Below are positions 16,360 through 25,383 of a stretch of DNA of 64,000 bases, piece after piece. This DNA is from Georgenia sp. SYP-B2076. GTDB lineage: Bacteria; Actinomycetota; Actinomycetes; Actinomycetales; Actinomycetaceae. A program made the translations under genes and the position numbers. Under the pieces are notes generated by a model, which searched no databases, was not told the origin of the DNA, and saw only the letters and a program-made list of their open reading frames with translations. Numbering within the stretch: position 1 is the first letter of the stretch; each line of letters opens with the position of its first letter. Location of the stretch: assembly GCF_003991205.1 (NCBI RefSeq), contig NZ_RXOZ01000034.1, positions 1 through 64,000 on the forward strand, written 5' to 3'.

Positions 16360-17574
16360 ATGGCTATCGACACACTCTCTCGCCAACGCGAGCACACGTC
16401 CCTTCCCGACCACCCCATCACCTCGCTGGCCGAGCGCGACCTGCGCTGGCGCCGCCTGCACGACGCCATGGCCGCCGAGGGCTACGACGCCCTCCTCTTC
16501 GCCGCCGCCGACTACCGCGGTCACAAGGGCAGCCTGCGTTACCTCTCCGACTACAACCTGTGCCACCGGTACGGCTACGCCGTGATGTTCGCCGGCGAGG
16601 AGCCCATCGTGGTGCTCCCGCAGAACCTCGAGGCGGACCGCCGGCCGGTTGCCGGCTGGGTCTCCGACTACCGCTTCCCCTACAACCTGGGCGCCGGCCT
16701 GGCGGACATCCTGCGGTCCAAGGGCGAGGCGCTGCGCGTGGGCATCGTCGGCCTCGGCCAGGTGATGAAGGTCGAGGACTACCTCGCCGTCACCCAGGGC
16801 CTGCCGCGCAGCACCTTCGAGGACGCCTCGGCAGTCTTTGACCGGGTTCGCGCCATCAAGAGCCCGGCCGAGACGCGCGCGGTCCGTGAGGGCGCCTACA
16901 TCCTCGACCGCTGCTTCGACCGGCTCCTGGAGATTGCCAAGCCGGGCATGACGGAGCAGCAGGTCGCCGCCGAGATGTTCCGCGTGGGCGCCGAGCTCGG
17001 CGGTCAGGACCCGCTCTTCCTCACCATGTACGCCGAGGAGCGCGACGGCGTGGCCCGCGCGACCTTCGGCCAGCCCCAGGACCGGGTGCTCGGCGTCAAC
17101 GACGTCTTCACCTTCTCCTACGAGATCGTGGGCCCCTCCGGGTACTGGGTGGAGCTCTCCCGCATGGTGACCTTCGGCGCGCCCGCCGCGAGCGTGGACC
17201 ACATCGGCCGCGCCGTGGCCCTGGGCATGGACGCCGCCGCGACTGCGCTACGCCCGGGCACCGGGTTCGACGCCGTCCAGCGGGCCGTCATCGACGCCGT
17301 CGAGAGCCAGGGCGCACGCTCGGAGTACTGGTCCGGCCACGGCCTCGGCCTGGACGTCCTCGAGGAGCCCTGGGTGGGCCTCGACGTCGTCCAGGACGGC
17401 TCCAAGGCCGGCGCCGTCACCGCCGTCGAGCCCGGCATGGTCCTCGCCATCCACCCCACCCTGTGGGACGAGGACACCCGCGCCATGGGCTACATGGCCA
17501 ACACCTACGTCATCGACGACGACGGCGCCCAGGCGCTGTCCCGTCACCCCGTCGCCGTCCATCCGATCCCCTGA
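16360..17574 (+). CDS. M24 'pita-bread'-fold protein (creatinase-like, metal site degenerate)
   Basis: 404 residues with an N-terminal creatinase-type domain and a C-terminal M24 domain. By hand alignment to methionine aminopeptidase the five metal ligands are mostly lost: first Asp is Ser (VFTFSYE), second Asp is Glu (YWVELSR), the His of SGHGLGLD is kept, the first Glu is His (LAIHPTL) and the last Glu is Asn (MANTYVID). The second catalytic His (LDVLEEPW) is Leu. Creatinase also lacks these ligands and hydrolyses C-N bonds without metal. Placed first in a hydantoinase operon, it may be an amidinohydrolase-like enzyme rather than a peptidase. The start lacks a clear ribosome site. Confidence 0.85.
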   Translation: MAIDTLSRQREHTSLPDHPITSLAERDLRWRRLHDAMAAEGYDALLFAAADYRGHKGSLRYLSDYNLCHRYGYAVMFAGEEPIVVLPQNLEADRRPVAGWVSDYRFPYNLGAGLADILRSKGEALRVGIVGLGQVMKVEDYLAVTQGLPRSTFEDASAVFDRVRAIKSPAETRAVREGAYILDRCFDRLLEIAKPGMTEQQVAAEMFRVGAELGGQDPLFLTMYAEERDGVARATFGQPQDRVLGVNDVFTFSYEIVGPSGYWVELSRMVTFGAPAASVDHIGRAVALGMDAAATALRPGTGFDAVQRAVIDAVESQGARSEYWSGHGLGLDVLEEPWVGLDVVQDGSKAGAVTAVEPGMVLAIHPTLWDEDTRAMGYMANTYVIDDDGAQALSRHPVAVHPIP

Positions 17575-17585
17575 GGGGCAGACCC

Positions 17586-19370
17586 ATGACCACCACCGCA
17601 CCCCCCGTCGACCCGATCCTTGCATCGGTGCTCCAGCGCCGGCTCGACGCGATCTCCAAGGAGATGGCGACCCTGCTCATGCGGTCCTCGCGCTCGCCGA
17701 TCTTCAACGAGATCGGCGACCTCGTCACCGTCATCTTCGACGCCCACGGCCGCACCCTCGCCCAGGCGGAGTACGCCGCGATCATCGCCTTCGGCGCCCG
17801 GCCCCCGCTGGAGTACATCCTCGAGTACTTCGGGGACGACATCCACGAGGGCGACGTCATCATCCACAACGACGTCTTCACCGGCGGCAACCAGAACGCC
17901 GACACCGGCATCTACATGCCGATCTTCCACGACGGCGAGCTCGTGGCCTGGTCCGCCGCCAAGGGCCACCTGGCCGACATCGGCGGCATGACCGCCGGCG
18001 GGTACGACCCCAACGCCAAGGAGGTCTGGCAGGAGGCATTCCGCATCCCGCCGGTGAAGATCTACGAGAGCGGCGTGCTCCGCAAGGACGTGTGGGACCT
18101 CGTCGCCGCGAACATCCGCTTCAGCTTCGTCATGGAGGACGTCAAGGCCATGGTGGGCGCGTGCGCGATCGGGCGCCGCCACATCCAGGCGCTGCTGGGC
18201 CGGTACGGGCGTGCCACGTTCGACACCCACATGGAGTACGTCATCGACAGCTCCGAGCGGCAGGTGCGGGCGGAGATCTCGCGCTGGCCCGACGGCGTGT
18301 ACCACGGCGAGAGCGAGATGGTCTCGGACGGACTGGACCCCACCCGCCGGTACCGCATCGCCTGCGACATCACGATCGACGGCGAGGAGATCACCTTCGA
18401 CTTCTCCCACACCGACGACCAGGCACCCGGCTTCACCAACATGCCGCCGGCCTCCGCCTCCGGGGCGGTGCGCATCGCCTTCCTCATGCTGGTGGCCGCC
18501 GGCGACATCGTCATCCCGACCAACGAGGGCCTGTTCGCGCCCATCCGCACCGTGTTCCGCAAAGGCTCTCTGCTCAACCCGAACTTCCCGGCGGCCACGA
18601 TCTTCGGCAACCAGATGAGCGACGAGATCATGGAGTGCGTCATGTCCGCCCTCGCGGACGCCCTCCCGGACCGCGTTACCGCCGGCTGGGCGAAGTACAT
18701 GTCCACCTCGCTGCACGGCACGGACCCCACCACCGGCGAGCCGTACGTGACCCTCACGGTGTTCCAGCGCACCGGCCCGGGCGCCATGAAGGGCGCGCAC
18801 GGCTGGGACGCCCTCGGCTTCTCGGGCACGGCCGGGCAGATGCGCGCGGCGGACCCGGAGATGTTCGAGATCACCTCCCCGCACTTCATGGAGTACCACG
18901 AGTACCTGCCCGACTCCGCCGGCGCCGGCCGCTGGCGCGGCGGCCTGGGCACCCGCTCGGCCTGGCGCAGCGACGGCGTGCACGCGCACGGCGTGACCAT
19001 GGGCGAGGACATCGAGGCCGAGGGCGCCACCCCCGGGCTGGGCCTGTTCGGCGGCCACGACGCCGGCCTGAACCGGATGCTGCTGGAGTACCCCGACGGC
19101 TCCACGCACGAGTGGGGCTCGAAGGAGATCACCGACCTGCCGCCGGGCACCGTCATCCGCTCGTGGTGCGGCGGCGGCGCCGGGTACGGCGATCCGTTCC
19201 AGCGCGACGCCGGAGATGTGGCCGAGGAGGTCCGCTCGGGCCTGCTCTCGGCGGCCAAGGCGCGCGACGAGTACGGCGTCGTCGTCGACGCCGCCACCAA
19301 CCTCACCGACGAGGCCGCCACCCGCGCGCTCCGCGCGCTGCACGCCACCACTACGAAGGAGAAGAACTGA
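17586..19370 (+). CDS. hyuB: Hydantoinase B / N-methylhydantoinase (oxoprolinase) beta subunit
   Basis: 594 residues of the HyuB family. Seen: the N-terminal VDPILASVLQRRLDAISKEM, SRSPIFNEIGD, the metal-site-like EGDVIIHNDVFTGGNQNADT and KGHLADIGGMTAGGYDPNAKE, then GNQMSDEIMECVMSALADALPDRV and a C-terminal GGGAGYGDPFQRD. With HyuA it forms the ATP-dependent ring-opening enzyme acting on hydantoins, N-methylhydantoin, 5-oxoproline or (as acetone/acetophenone carboxylases) ketones. Eleven bases after the M24 gene; GAGGGG ribosome site. The stop overlaps the HyuA start by one base (TGATG), so translation is coupled. Confidence 0.93.
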   Translation: MTTTAPPVDPILASVLQRRLDAISKEMATLLMRSSRSPIFNEIGDLVTVIFDAHGRTLAQAEYAAIIAFGARPPLEYILEYFGDDIHEGDVIIHNDVFTGGNQNADTGIYMPIFHDGELVAWSAAKGHLADIGGMTAGGYDPNAKEVWQEAFRIPPVKIYESGVLRKDVWDLVAANIRFSFVMEDVKAMVGACAIGRRHIQALLGRYGRATFDTHMEYVIDSSERQVRAEISRWPDGVYHGESEMVSDGLDPTRRYRIACDITIDGEEITFDFSHTDDQAPGFTNMPPASASGAVRIAFLMLVAAGDIVIPTNEGLFAPIRTVFRKGSLLNPNFPAATIFGNQMSDEIMECVMSALADALPDRVTAGWAKYMSTSLHGTDPTTGEPYVTLTVFQRTGPGAMKGAHGWDALGFSGTAGQMRAADPEMFEITSPHFMEYHEYLPDSAGAGRWRGGLGTRSAWRSDGVHAHGVTMGEDIEAEGATPGLGLFGGHDAGLNRMLLEYPDGSTHEWGSKEITDLPPGTVIRSWCGGGAGYGDPFQRDAGDVAEEVRSGLLSAAKARDEYGVVVDAATNLTDEAATRALRALHATTTKEKN

Positions 19371-21487
19371 TGGGTACGCGTATCGGCATCGACGTCGGCG
19401 GCACGTTCACCGACTTCCTCGTGGTCGGCCCGGACGGCTCCCGCCTGGTGCACAAGACCAGCTCCATCCCCTCCGACCCGGCCCGTGCGGTGACCCAGGG
19501 CCTGCGGGAGATCGCGGAGAACCGCGGCGAGACCGTCGAAAAGTTCCTCACCGGGGTCGACACAATCGTCCACGGCACCACCGTGGCCACCAACGCCCTG
19601 CTCACCCGCCGCGGCGCGAAGACCGGCCTGCTGGTCACCGAGGGCTTCCGGGACGTGCTGCCGCTGCGCGACGGCACCCGGGAGGAGCCCTACGACAACC
19701 GGCTCCAGCCGCCGGCCCCGCTGGTCAGGCGCGAGCACACCGCCCCTATCCCGGGTCGGTTCGACGTGCACGGCCAGGAGGTCGCGCCCCTGGACGAGGA
19801 CGCCGTGCGGCGCGCCGCCCGCCTGTTCAAGGACGAGGGCATCGGCGCCGTCGCCATCTCCTTCATGCACTCCTACACCGACGACCGGCACGAGGTGCGC
19901 GCCGCCGAGATCCTCGCCGAGGAGCTTGGGGAGGCCTACGTCACCCGGTCCGCGGACCTGCTCGCCCAGGCGCGCTACTACGACCGGACCAGCAGCACGG
20001 TGCTCAACTCCTACGTGGGCCCGATCATCCGCGAGTACATCCGGGTGCTCACGGCCACGCTGGAGGAGGCCTCCTTCCGGGGCGTCCTGCTGCTCATGCA
20101 GTCCAACGGCGGGGTCGCCACGCCCGAGGAGCTCAGCGCCCGCGCGGCGCTGTCCCTCCTGTCCGGCCCGGCGTCCGGGCCGACGGCGGGGCTGCTCGAG
20201 GTGGCCGCCCACGGCTGGGACCGGTGCCTCACGGTGGACATGGGCGGCACGAGCTTCGACGCCGCCATCGTCGACGGCGGCCGCCCGCTGGTGATGACCG
20301 ACGGCAAGATCGACCGGTGGCGCATCGCCCTGCCGATGGTGGACATCCACACCATCGGCGCCGGCGGCGGCAGCATCGCGGCGGTGGACGACGGCGGGAT
20401 GCTGCGGGTGGGCCCGCAGAGCGCGGGCGCCGTCCCCGGGCCGATCTCGTACCGCCGTGGCGGGCAGGTGCCCACCACCACCGACGCCGACGTCGTGCTG
20501 GGCTACATCTCGCCGTCGAGCTTCCTCGGCGGCGGCATGAGTCTGGACGTCGACGCCGCCCAGCAGGCCATCGGGGAGCAGATCGGCAAGCCCCTGGGCC
20601 TGGACGCGATCCACGCGGCCGCCGGCATCTACGACGTCGTCAACGTCTCCATGGCCGCCGGCGTCCGGGAGATCACCGTGCGACGCGGGCTGGACCCGCG
20701 CGACTTCCCGATCGTGGTGGCCGGCGGCGCCGGCCCGGTCCACGCCGCGGCGATCGCCCGCGAGCTGGAGATCCCGCTGCTCGTAGTGCCGCGTGAGTCG
20801 TCCATCTTCTGCGCCGCCGGCATGCTCGTGTGCGACTTCAAGCACGACTACGTCCAGAGCCAGCACTGGGATCTCGCCCATGTCGACTCTGGGGAGGTCG
20901 CCGCCATCTGGCGGTCCATGGCCGAGCGCGGCACGACCACGCTGCTCGGCGAGGGCGTGCCTGAGGACAAGATCGAGTACGCCCCCTCGCTGGACATGCG
21001 CTACAAGGGCCAGTGGTTCGAGATCAACGTGCCCCTGCCCGCCGGCTCCCTCGACACCCTGGACATCACCGCCGCGGCACGGGAGTTCCACCGCCTGCAC
21101 GACATCCAGTTCGGATACCACACCGACGAGATGCCCATCGAGGTGCTCAACGTCCGGCTCACCGCCACCGGCCTAGTGGCCGGCTCCAGCGGCACCCCCG
21201 CCTGGGGCGCCGCCGGGGTGGCACAGGCGCATCGCGGGCAGCGGGAGATCTGGTCCCCCGGTCAGCGGCGCATGGTCGCCGCCGACGTCTACGCCGGTCA
21301 GGACATGGTGCCGGGCGACGAGATCCGGGGCCCGGCGGTCGTGGAGCTCGGCACCACCAGCATCGTGGTCCTGGACGAGTACGACGCCGTCGTCGACGTC
21401 ACCGGATCGTTCGTGCTCTACCTGCGGGAGCGTGCGGAGGAGATGCGCGCGCGCATCCAGACCGGGCGGACGCCCGTGACTGCCTGA
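19370..21487 (+). CDS. hyuA: Hydantoinase A / N-methylhydantoinase (oxoprolinase) alpha subunit
   Basis: 705 residues of the HyuA family with an acetate-kinase/Hsp70-like ATPase fold. Seen: the phosphate-1 motif IGIDVGGTFTDFLVV, HGTTVATNALLTRRGAKTGL, the second ATPase signature VDMGGTSFDAAIVDGG, IHTIGAGGGSIA, and VVAGGAGPVHAAAIARE. It supplies ATP-driven activation of the amide carbonyl for the HyuB partner. Good ribosome site (AAGGAGAAGAACTG) inside the end of hyuB. The HyuB/HyuA pair is next to a degenerate M24 protein and an NCS1 permease, which argues for a cyclic ureide/imide substrate instead of 5-oxoproline. Confidence 0.93.
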   Translation: MGTRIGIDVGGTFTDFLVVGPDGSRLVHKTSSIPSDPARAVTQGLREIAENRGETVEKFLTGVDTIVHGTTVATNALLTRRGAKTGLLVTEGFRDVLPLRDGTREEPYDNRLQPPAPLVRREHTAPIPGRFDVHGQEVAPLDEDAVRRAARLFKDEGIGAVAISFMHSYTDDRHEVRAAEILAEELGEAYVTRSADLLAQARYYDRTSSTVLNSYVGPIIREYIRVLTATLEEASFRGVLLLMQSNGGVATPEELSARAALSLLSGPASGPTAGLLEVAAHGWDRCLTVDMGGTSFDAAIVDGGRPLVMTDGKIDRWRIALPMVDIHTIGAGGGSIAAVDDGGMLRVGPQSAGAVPGPISYRRGGQVPTTTDADVVLGYISPSSFLGGGMSLDVDAAQQAIGEQIGKPLGLDAIHAAAGIYDVVNVSMAAGVREITVRRGLDPRDFPIVVAGGAGPVHAAAIARELEIPLLVVPRESSIFCAAGMLVCDFKHDYVQSQHWDLAHVDSGEVAAIWRSMAERGTTTLLGEGVPEDKIEYAPSLDMRYKGQWFEINVPLPAGSLDTLDITAAAREFHRLHDIQFGYHTDEMPIEVLNVRLTATGLVAGSSGTPAWGAAGVAQAHRGQREIWSPGQRRMVAADVYAGQDMVPGDEIRGPAVVELGTTSIVVLDEYDAVVDVTGSFVLYLRERAEEMRARIQTGRTPVTA

Positions 21488-21649
21488 CCCCCCGCACCAC
21501 GTCCCGACGGCGCCCGGCTCCCCCCGCCGCCGCACCTCGCTCGTCCCCACTCCGGAACCGCACACCGCTTCCAGCCTCGTTGCGCGCGGTACGCGCGCGA
21601 CGAGGCCCGGGCGGTGTGCGCCCTCAGCTCGTATTCGAAGGAGAATGCC

Positions 21650-23125
21650 ATGAGCTCAGAGCGAACCACCCCCACCCTGCGCGAGCAGATGGAGGACAAC
21701 GTCCTCAACCCGGTAGCCGCCGCCGACCGGCAGAGCGGCTGGGCACTGCTCTCCAACACCGCCGGCGTCGGCACCACCCTGGCGATGCTGCTCATCGGCG
21801 GCTCGGCCAGCTACCTCGTCGGCGTGAAGTGGGCGATCGCCATGTCCCTGGTCTCGGCCCTGTTCGGGTCGGTGGTCGGCAGCCTGGTGGGCCGCGTGTC
21901 CCAGAGCACCGGGATGTCCTCCACCGTCACCAGCCGATTCCACGGCCTCGGCGCCACCGGCTCGGTCGTGGCGTCGCTGATCTTCGCGTGGATGATCCTC
22001 AGCTTCCTGGCCCTCGAGAACGTGCTGCTCTACAACGGCACGCTGTTCATGCTGGGCTGGGCACCGAACCTGGCGAACTCGATCGGCATCTACGGCGCGC
22101 TGACCGCCCTGTGGATCTTCCTGGCGCTGTTCGGCGTCAAGCTGGTCCAGAAGACCTCCCTCGTGCTCACCCTCGTGGCGGGCGCGCTCATGATCGGGGT
22201 CGGCGTGCTGGCCCTCACCCGGTCCGAGCTGAGCGTCGGCCAGGTCTTCGGCGTCCAGCCGGAGCACGTGGGACCGGCCGAGATCATGGGCGTGCTGGCC
22301 GCCATGGTGGGCATGGCCGGGGCGCTGGCCCTCACCGGCGCAGACTTCGCCCGCTACGCACGCACACCGAAGGACGTGCGCATCATGGCGGTGGGCGGCA
22401 ACATCGTCGTCAACTTCGGCGTGGTCTCCCTCGGCGCCCTGCTCTACCAGGCCGGCGACACCGTGGTCTCCCGGTTCCTCGAAGACCCCGCCAACGCCGC
22501 GGTCGCCGCCGCGCAGGTCGGCGAGACCACCGCCGAGCAGGTGCAATTCCTCGCGCACTCCAATGCCGGCGCCTACTTCATCCTCCTGGCGGGGGTCCTG
22601 GGCTTCGTAGTCATGTACGCCGCACAGGTCAAGGCCCAAGTCATCAACGTGTACGCGGGCTCGCTCTCGCTGACGAACCTCGTCGACGCACTCCTCGGCA
22701 AGAAGGTCAGCCGCATCCTCATGGTGCTGCTTGCCAACGCCATCGCGCTGCTCGCCGTGTGGGGCGGGATCCTCGGGGTCCTGATCCAGTTCCTCGGAGC
22801 CCTAGGCATCGCCACCTTCTCCCTCGCCGCCCTGGTGGTCACCGACTTCTACATCGTGCGCCAGCGCCGGCCCGCCCCGGTGGCACGGGTGGAGCGAGTG
22901 AACTGGGCCGGCCTGATCGCCATGGCCGTGGGCTTCACCGTGTCCTACCTCCTCCTGGTGACCGGAGTGTTCCCACTCGGTTTCGTGGTCACGCTCGTCC
23001 TCACCCCGTTGGTCTACGTGGCGCTGCGCGGGACCGTACTCCCCGAGGGCCGGGGTACCAGGTTCGTGGCCGGCACGGCGGCACTGAAGGAGGTGGAGGA
23101 GCTCAAGGAAGCACCAGTGCACTGA
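21650..23125 (+). CDS. NCS1-family nucleobase/hydantoin permease
   Basis: 491 residues, about 12 TM helices. Seen: the N-terminal NPVAAADRQSGWALLSNTAG that resembles CodB/Mhp1-type NCS1 proteins, GVKWAIAMSLVSALFGSVVG, GADFARYARTPKD and a VTDFYIVRQR motif near the C-terminus. NCS1 members import cytosine, allantoin, hydantoins or thiamine with Na+ or H+. Following hyuA by 162 bases and having its own AAGGAG ribosome site, it most likely imports the substrate of the HyuAB/M24 pathway. Ends at a 13-bp terminator. Confidence 0.9.
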   Translation: MSSERTTPTLREQMEDNVLNPVAAADRQSGWALLSNTAGVGTTLAMLLIGGSASYLVGVKWAIAMSLVSALFGSVVGSLVGRVSQSTGMSSTVTSRFHGLGATGSVVASLIFAWMILSFLALENVLLYNGTLFMLGWAPNLANSIGIYGALTALWIFLALFGVKLVQKTSLVLTLVAGALMIGVGVLALTRSELSVGQVFGVQPEHVGPAEIMGVLAAMVGMAGALALTGADFARYARTPKDVRIMAVGGNIVVNFGVVSLGALLYQAGDTVVSRFLEDPANAAVAAAQVGETTAEQVQFLAHSNAGAYFILLAGVLGFVVMYAAQVKAQVINVYAGSLSLTNLVDALLGKKVSRILMVLLANAIALLAVWGGILGVLIQFLGALGIATFSLAALVVTDFYIVRQRRPAPVARVERVNWAGLIAMAVGFTVSYLLLVTGVFPLGFVVTLVLTPLVYVALRGTVLPEGRGTRFVAGTAALKEVEELKEAPVH

Positions 23126-23133
23126 CAGCTGCT

Positions 23134-23167
23134 GGGTGTGCCCCCTCACGTCGGAGGGGGCACACCC
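23134..23167 (+). terminator. Terminator of the hydantoinase/permease operon
   Basis: Perfect 13-bp stem GGGTGTGCCCCCT (23134-23146) paired with 23155-23167, with an 8-base loop, nine bases after the permease stop. Confidence 0.85.
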
Positions 23168-23900
23168 GTGCGCGGGTCCACGATCGCCCGGGCGCGCCGC
23201 CGGCGCCAATAGAATCGCCAACCGTGAGGGCAGGTGAGATGAATTCGACTGGAGGTCGCAAGCCGTTCTGCGGCTCCTTGGACCAAGCCCACCGGTACCA
23301 GTGGGCGTGGGGCAGACTCGAACCACCGTGGAGCCGGGTCGCGGCACATTGCGAACGAAACTGGACAAGAGAATGCCCGCGGGTGTGCGTCCTTGCAGGT
23401 CAGCGGCCATGCGGTTGAGCTAGAGGAACTCGAACCCTCGACCTTCTCCCGGTGGGAGGGTTGTTGCTCCGCCCAGCCAAGCCGCCAGTGATTATTAACG
23501 CCAAGGTCCAGAACGGCGGAATCTCGCAGATTTCGGGCCTTCACCGCTACTCTGGCAGACCTGATGACGCGCAATCACAACAGCTCGCGCCTGCCGCACC
23601 CGTGGCAGAACCGCGGCACGCGCCGATTCCGTGGCACAACCGTGGCACGAACTCGTCCGCCGTCTGCGGACGCGTCGCTCGCCTGGATCTGCTGACCGTC
23701 GTCATGAGGGTGGCCCGCGTCGATTACGCGGGCCACAGCACCGACAGGCCGGAGCACGTGCGAGAACGCCGTGCACTGGATGACCCCGGTGACCGACGAG
23801 GAGTACGCCGCGGCCCCGCCCGTCGACGACTGAGACCACCTGGCCAGACGAAGACTCCGGTAACGTCGCCGGCTACGGGCGACTGCTGAGAAGGGGACGG
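23168..23900. other. Left edge of the island: non-coding stretch with att core A and arm repeats
   Basis: No intact gene. 23168-23412 shows nothing recognised. The decayed tRNA-Ala 3' end lies at 23413-23449, arm-like GTGGCA repeats at about 23600-23650, and a hairpin GTGGCCCGCGT-cgatt-ACGCGGGCCAC at 23710-23736. From 23598 the sequence is the left copy of a 500-bp duplication. Confidence 0.65.
23413..23449 (-). repeat. att-like core A: decayed copy of the tRNA-Ala 3' end
   Basis: Read on the minus strand it gives GAAGGTCGAGGGTTCGAG then TTCCTCTAGCTC, matching the T-arm and acceptor end of the tRNA at 50203-50275 with several changes. The rest of the tRNA is absent: beyond the T-arm the sequence becomes an element-type sequence shared with cores B and C (CTCCCGGTnGG...CGCCCAGCCAAG). 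Interpreted as the outer (attR) site of the island. Confidence 0.65.
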
Positions 23901-24097
23901 ATGTACATCACTGCGAAGGTTCGCCACCCCGGCGAGTACGCCCACTGGCAGGGAGCGACCTACCGCGCAGCCGGGTTGCTGAGCGGTGTGGTGCAGCTGT
24001 TCGCCCGGCAGGACGACAGCCCGGGGGCAGGTTGGCGCCGGGAAGTCGACCGCCAGGGCCGGACCGAGTTCACCCGTCGCGTCTCGCTCGACGAGGT
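23598..24097. repeat. Left copy of a 500-bp near-identical direct repeat
   Basis: Aligns without gaps to 40881-41380; by eye I count about seven substitutions. It covers the arm-like repeats, a hairpin and the first 66 codons of an unknown gene. The match stops abruptly at 24097/24098, where integrase sequence begins, so this is a recombination junction. Confidence 0.9.
23901..24097 (+). pseudogene. Truncated 5' copy of the unknown gene at 41184
   Basis: Identical start to the full-length gene at 41184 (MYITAKV, then HPGEYAHWQGATYRAAG) with the same GAGAAGGGGACGG ribosome site. It diverges at 24098, after which the frame runs into antisense integrase sequence to a stop at 24275. The last about 59 residues are therefore chimeric and the product is probably not functional. 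Confidence 0.8.
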
Positions 24098-24528
24098 CGT
24101 GCCACCGTCGACGATCGAGGTGATCCAGTCCTGGCAGACCGCGGTGGTCAACTCCTGCAGCCGATATTGCCAAGCTTCGGCACCAGGTGCGTGCCGAGCA
24201 GCCGCTCATACTCATCGACCGTCTGCGACCGCCGCGGCGGGTTGGGCCACATGGACTGCACGCGCAGCTCGGTGATCCACTGCCGCGCCGCCAGGCCGAC
24301 TCGGCTGTCCGGCTTGAGCTGGGCCGACCCTCTCGGCGCGTTGAGAAGTACGTCGATCTCGGCCTGCACCGCCAAGCGCGCAGCCGGCCCGCTCTTCCGG
24401 TTCCGGGAAACCTGGGTCTCCTCGCCGTCGAATAGCCGAACGCGCACGCGGGCCCGGAACTTGCCGCTCTTGTGCCGCTTGATGAAGATCTCGCCATGCT
24501 CGCCCGGCCGGAGCTTGTCGTGAGCCAT
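24098..24528 (-). pseudogene. Truncated, frameshifted tyrosine integrase (N-terminal part)
   Basis: Starts at ATG 24528 (MAHDKLRPGEHGEIFIKRH) and reads an arm-binding/SAM-like core-binding N-terminus of a phage-type tyrosine recombinase: SGKFRARVRVRLFDGEE, then TVDEYERLLGTHLVPKLGNI. A one-base deletion at about 24155 shifts the continuation (LQELTTAVCQDWITSIVDGG) to another frame. The catalytic C-terminal domain is missing because sequence beyond 24098 has been replaced by the 500-bp repeat. It lies two codons downstream of the excisionase remnant. Confidence 0.8.
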
Positions 24529-24533
24529 GGCGG

Positions 24534-24777
24534 TCACCACCCCGAACCGTTGCCGGACGGTGACTTGTGGTCGGCTGTCGTGGCTCGGGTCTGCAGCCAG
24601 ACGCGGACGTCGGCCTCCTCGAAGAGGAGGTGCCGGCCGATGCCGTACGCCTTGGGGGCGGTGCCGCGTTTGCCCCCAGGTGTGCACGGTGGCGGGCGTG
24701 GTGTGGAGCTTCGCGCAGAGCTCGTCGAGCGTCCACATCGGGGTGCGGTTAAGTGGAGGTTCCTTCTTCTCGCTCAT
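24534..24777 (-). pseudogene. Excisionase/AlpA-type helix-turn-helix gene with one frameshift
   Basis: About 80 residues: MWTLDELCAKLHTTPATVHT (helix-turn-helix), then after one surplus G in a G-run near 24676 the frame continues KAYGIGRHLLFEEADVRVWL to a stop at 24534-24536. The layout (xis immediately before int) is that of actinobacterial integrative elements and prophages. With the extra base removed the protein would be complete, so this may be a real mutation or a sequencing error. Confidence 0.75.
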
Positions 24778-25383
24778 GCCCCTCAGGTCCGCGTCGACCA
24801 CCAGCGACCGTGGTCGTTCATGGGCATCGGCGAGCAGCGGTGATACGCGTAAGCGTGGAATCTCGCGTGGAATCAAGGGTCTCGACGTCCTCTCTGGCGA
24901 GGACTCCCGGGAATGCCGAAGGCCGCTGACCAGGGCTTTTACCCGACCAGCGGCCTCCAAGGAGTGGAGCTAGGGGATTTGAACCCCGACGTTCTCCCGG
25001 TCGGCGAGCCGCCTGACCCGCCCAGCCAAGACAACTGATTGGTCTCACCGAGCCCCAAGATCTCCGCGACATTCCGCGGATCTCGACGCCCTGACGAGAA
25101 GTTTCGCAGACGTTCGCGATGACGCGCAATCGCACGCAAACACGCTCGCTCAACCCGTGGCAGAACCGTGGCATGCGCCGATTCCGTGGCACAACCGTGG
25201 CATGAACTCGTCCGCCGTTGGGGTTATCGCGACGAATGTTCCCGCACGGATCGAAAAGTGCGTCGTCTCAGCCAGTCACCCGGGCCCATAGCGCCCTGAT
25301 ACCTGCGGCGTCGGTATCGGTGCCGGACCAGCACATGGGTGGTGGACTAGTCCCGCGCCTTCCTCCAGCGGTGCCGGGCCGTG
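24778..25383. other. Element junction B: non-coding stretch
   Basis: Holds left arm-like repeats GCGTGGAATC twice (24852-24874), a hairpin AGGCCGCTG...CAGCGGCCT (24920-24956), the att core B (24964-24990), and right arm-like repeats CCGTGGCAG/CCGTGGCAC (about 25154-25205). 25206-25383 shows nothing recognised. Confidence 0.6.
24964..24990 (-). repeat. att-like core B: decayed copy of the tRNA-Ala 3' end
   Basis: Minus strand reads GTCGGGGTTCAAATCCCC then TAGCTCCAC, matching the T-arm and acceptor strand of tRNA-Ala(CGC). Beyond the core it shares CTCCCGGTCGG and CGCCCAGCCAAGAC with cores A and C. Arm-like repeats on both sides make it look like an element-element junction. Confidence 0.65.

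Noticed and set aside
18062-21121. Open frame of about 1000 codons antisense to hyuB and hyuA
   Set aside because: Long antisense frames arise from GC-rich third positions; the product has no motif and the plus-strand genes are certain.
23600-23650. CRISPR-like GTGGCA repeats
   Set aside because: Irregular spacing, short units and location beside att cores fit integrase arm sites better.
24964-25030. A possible functional tRNA at att core B
   Set aside because: T-arm mutated and no D-arm or anticodon arm; it is an att remnant.
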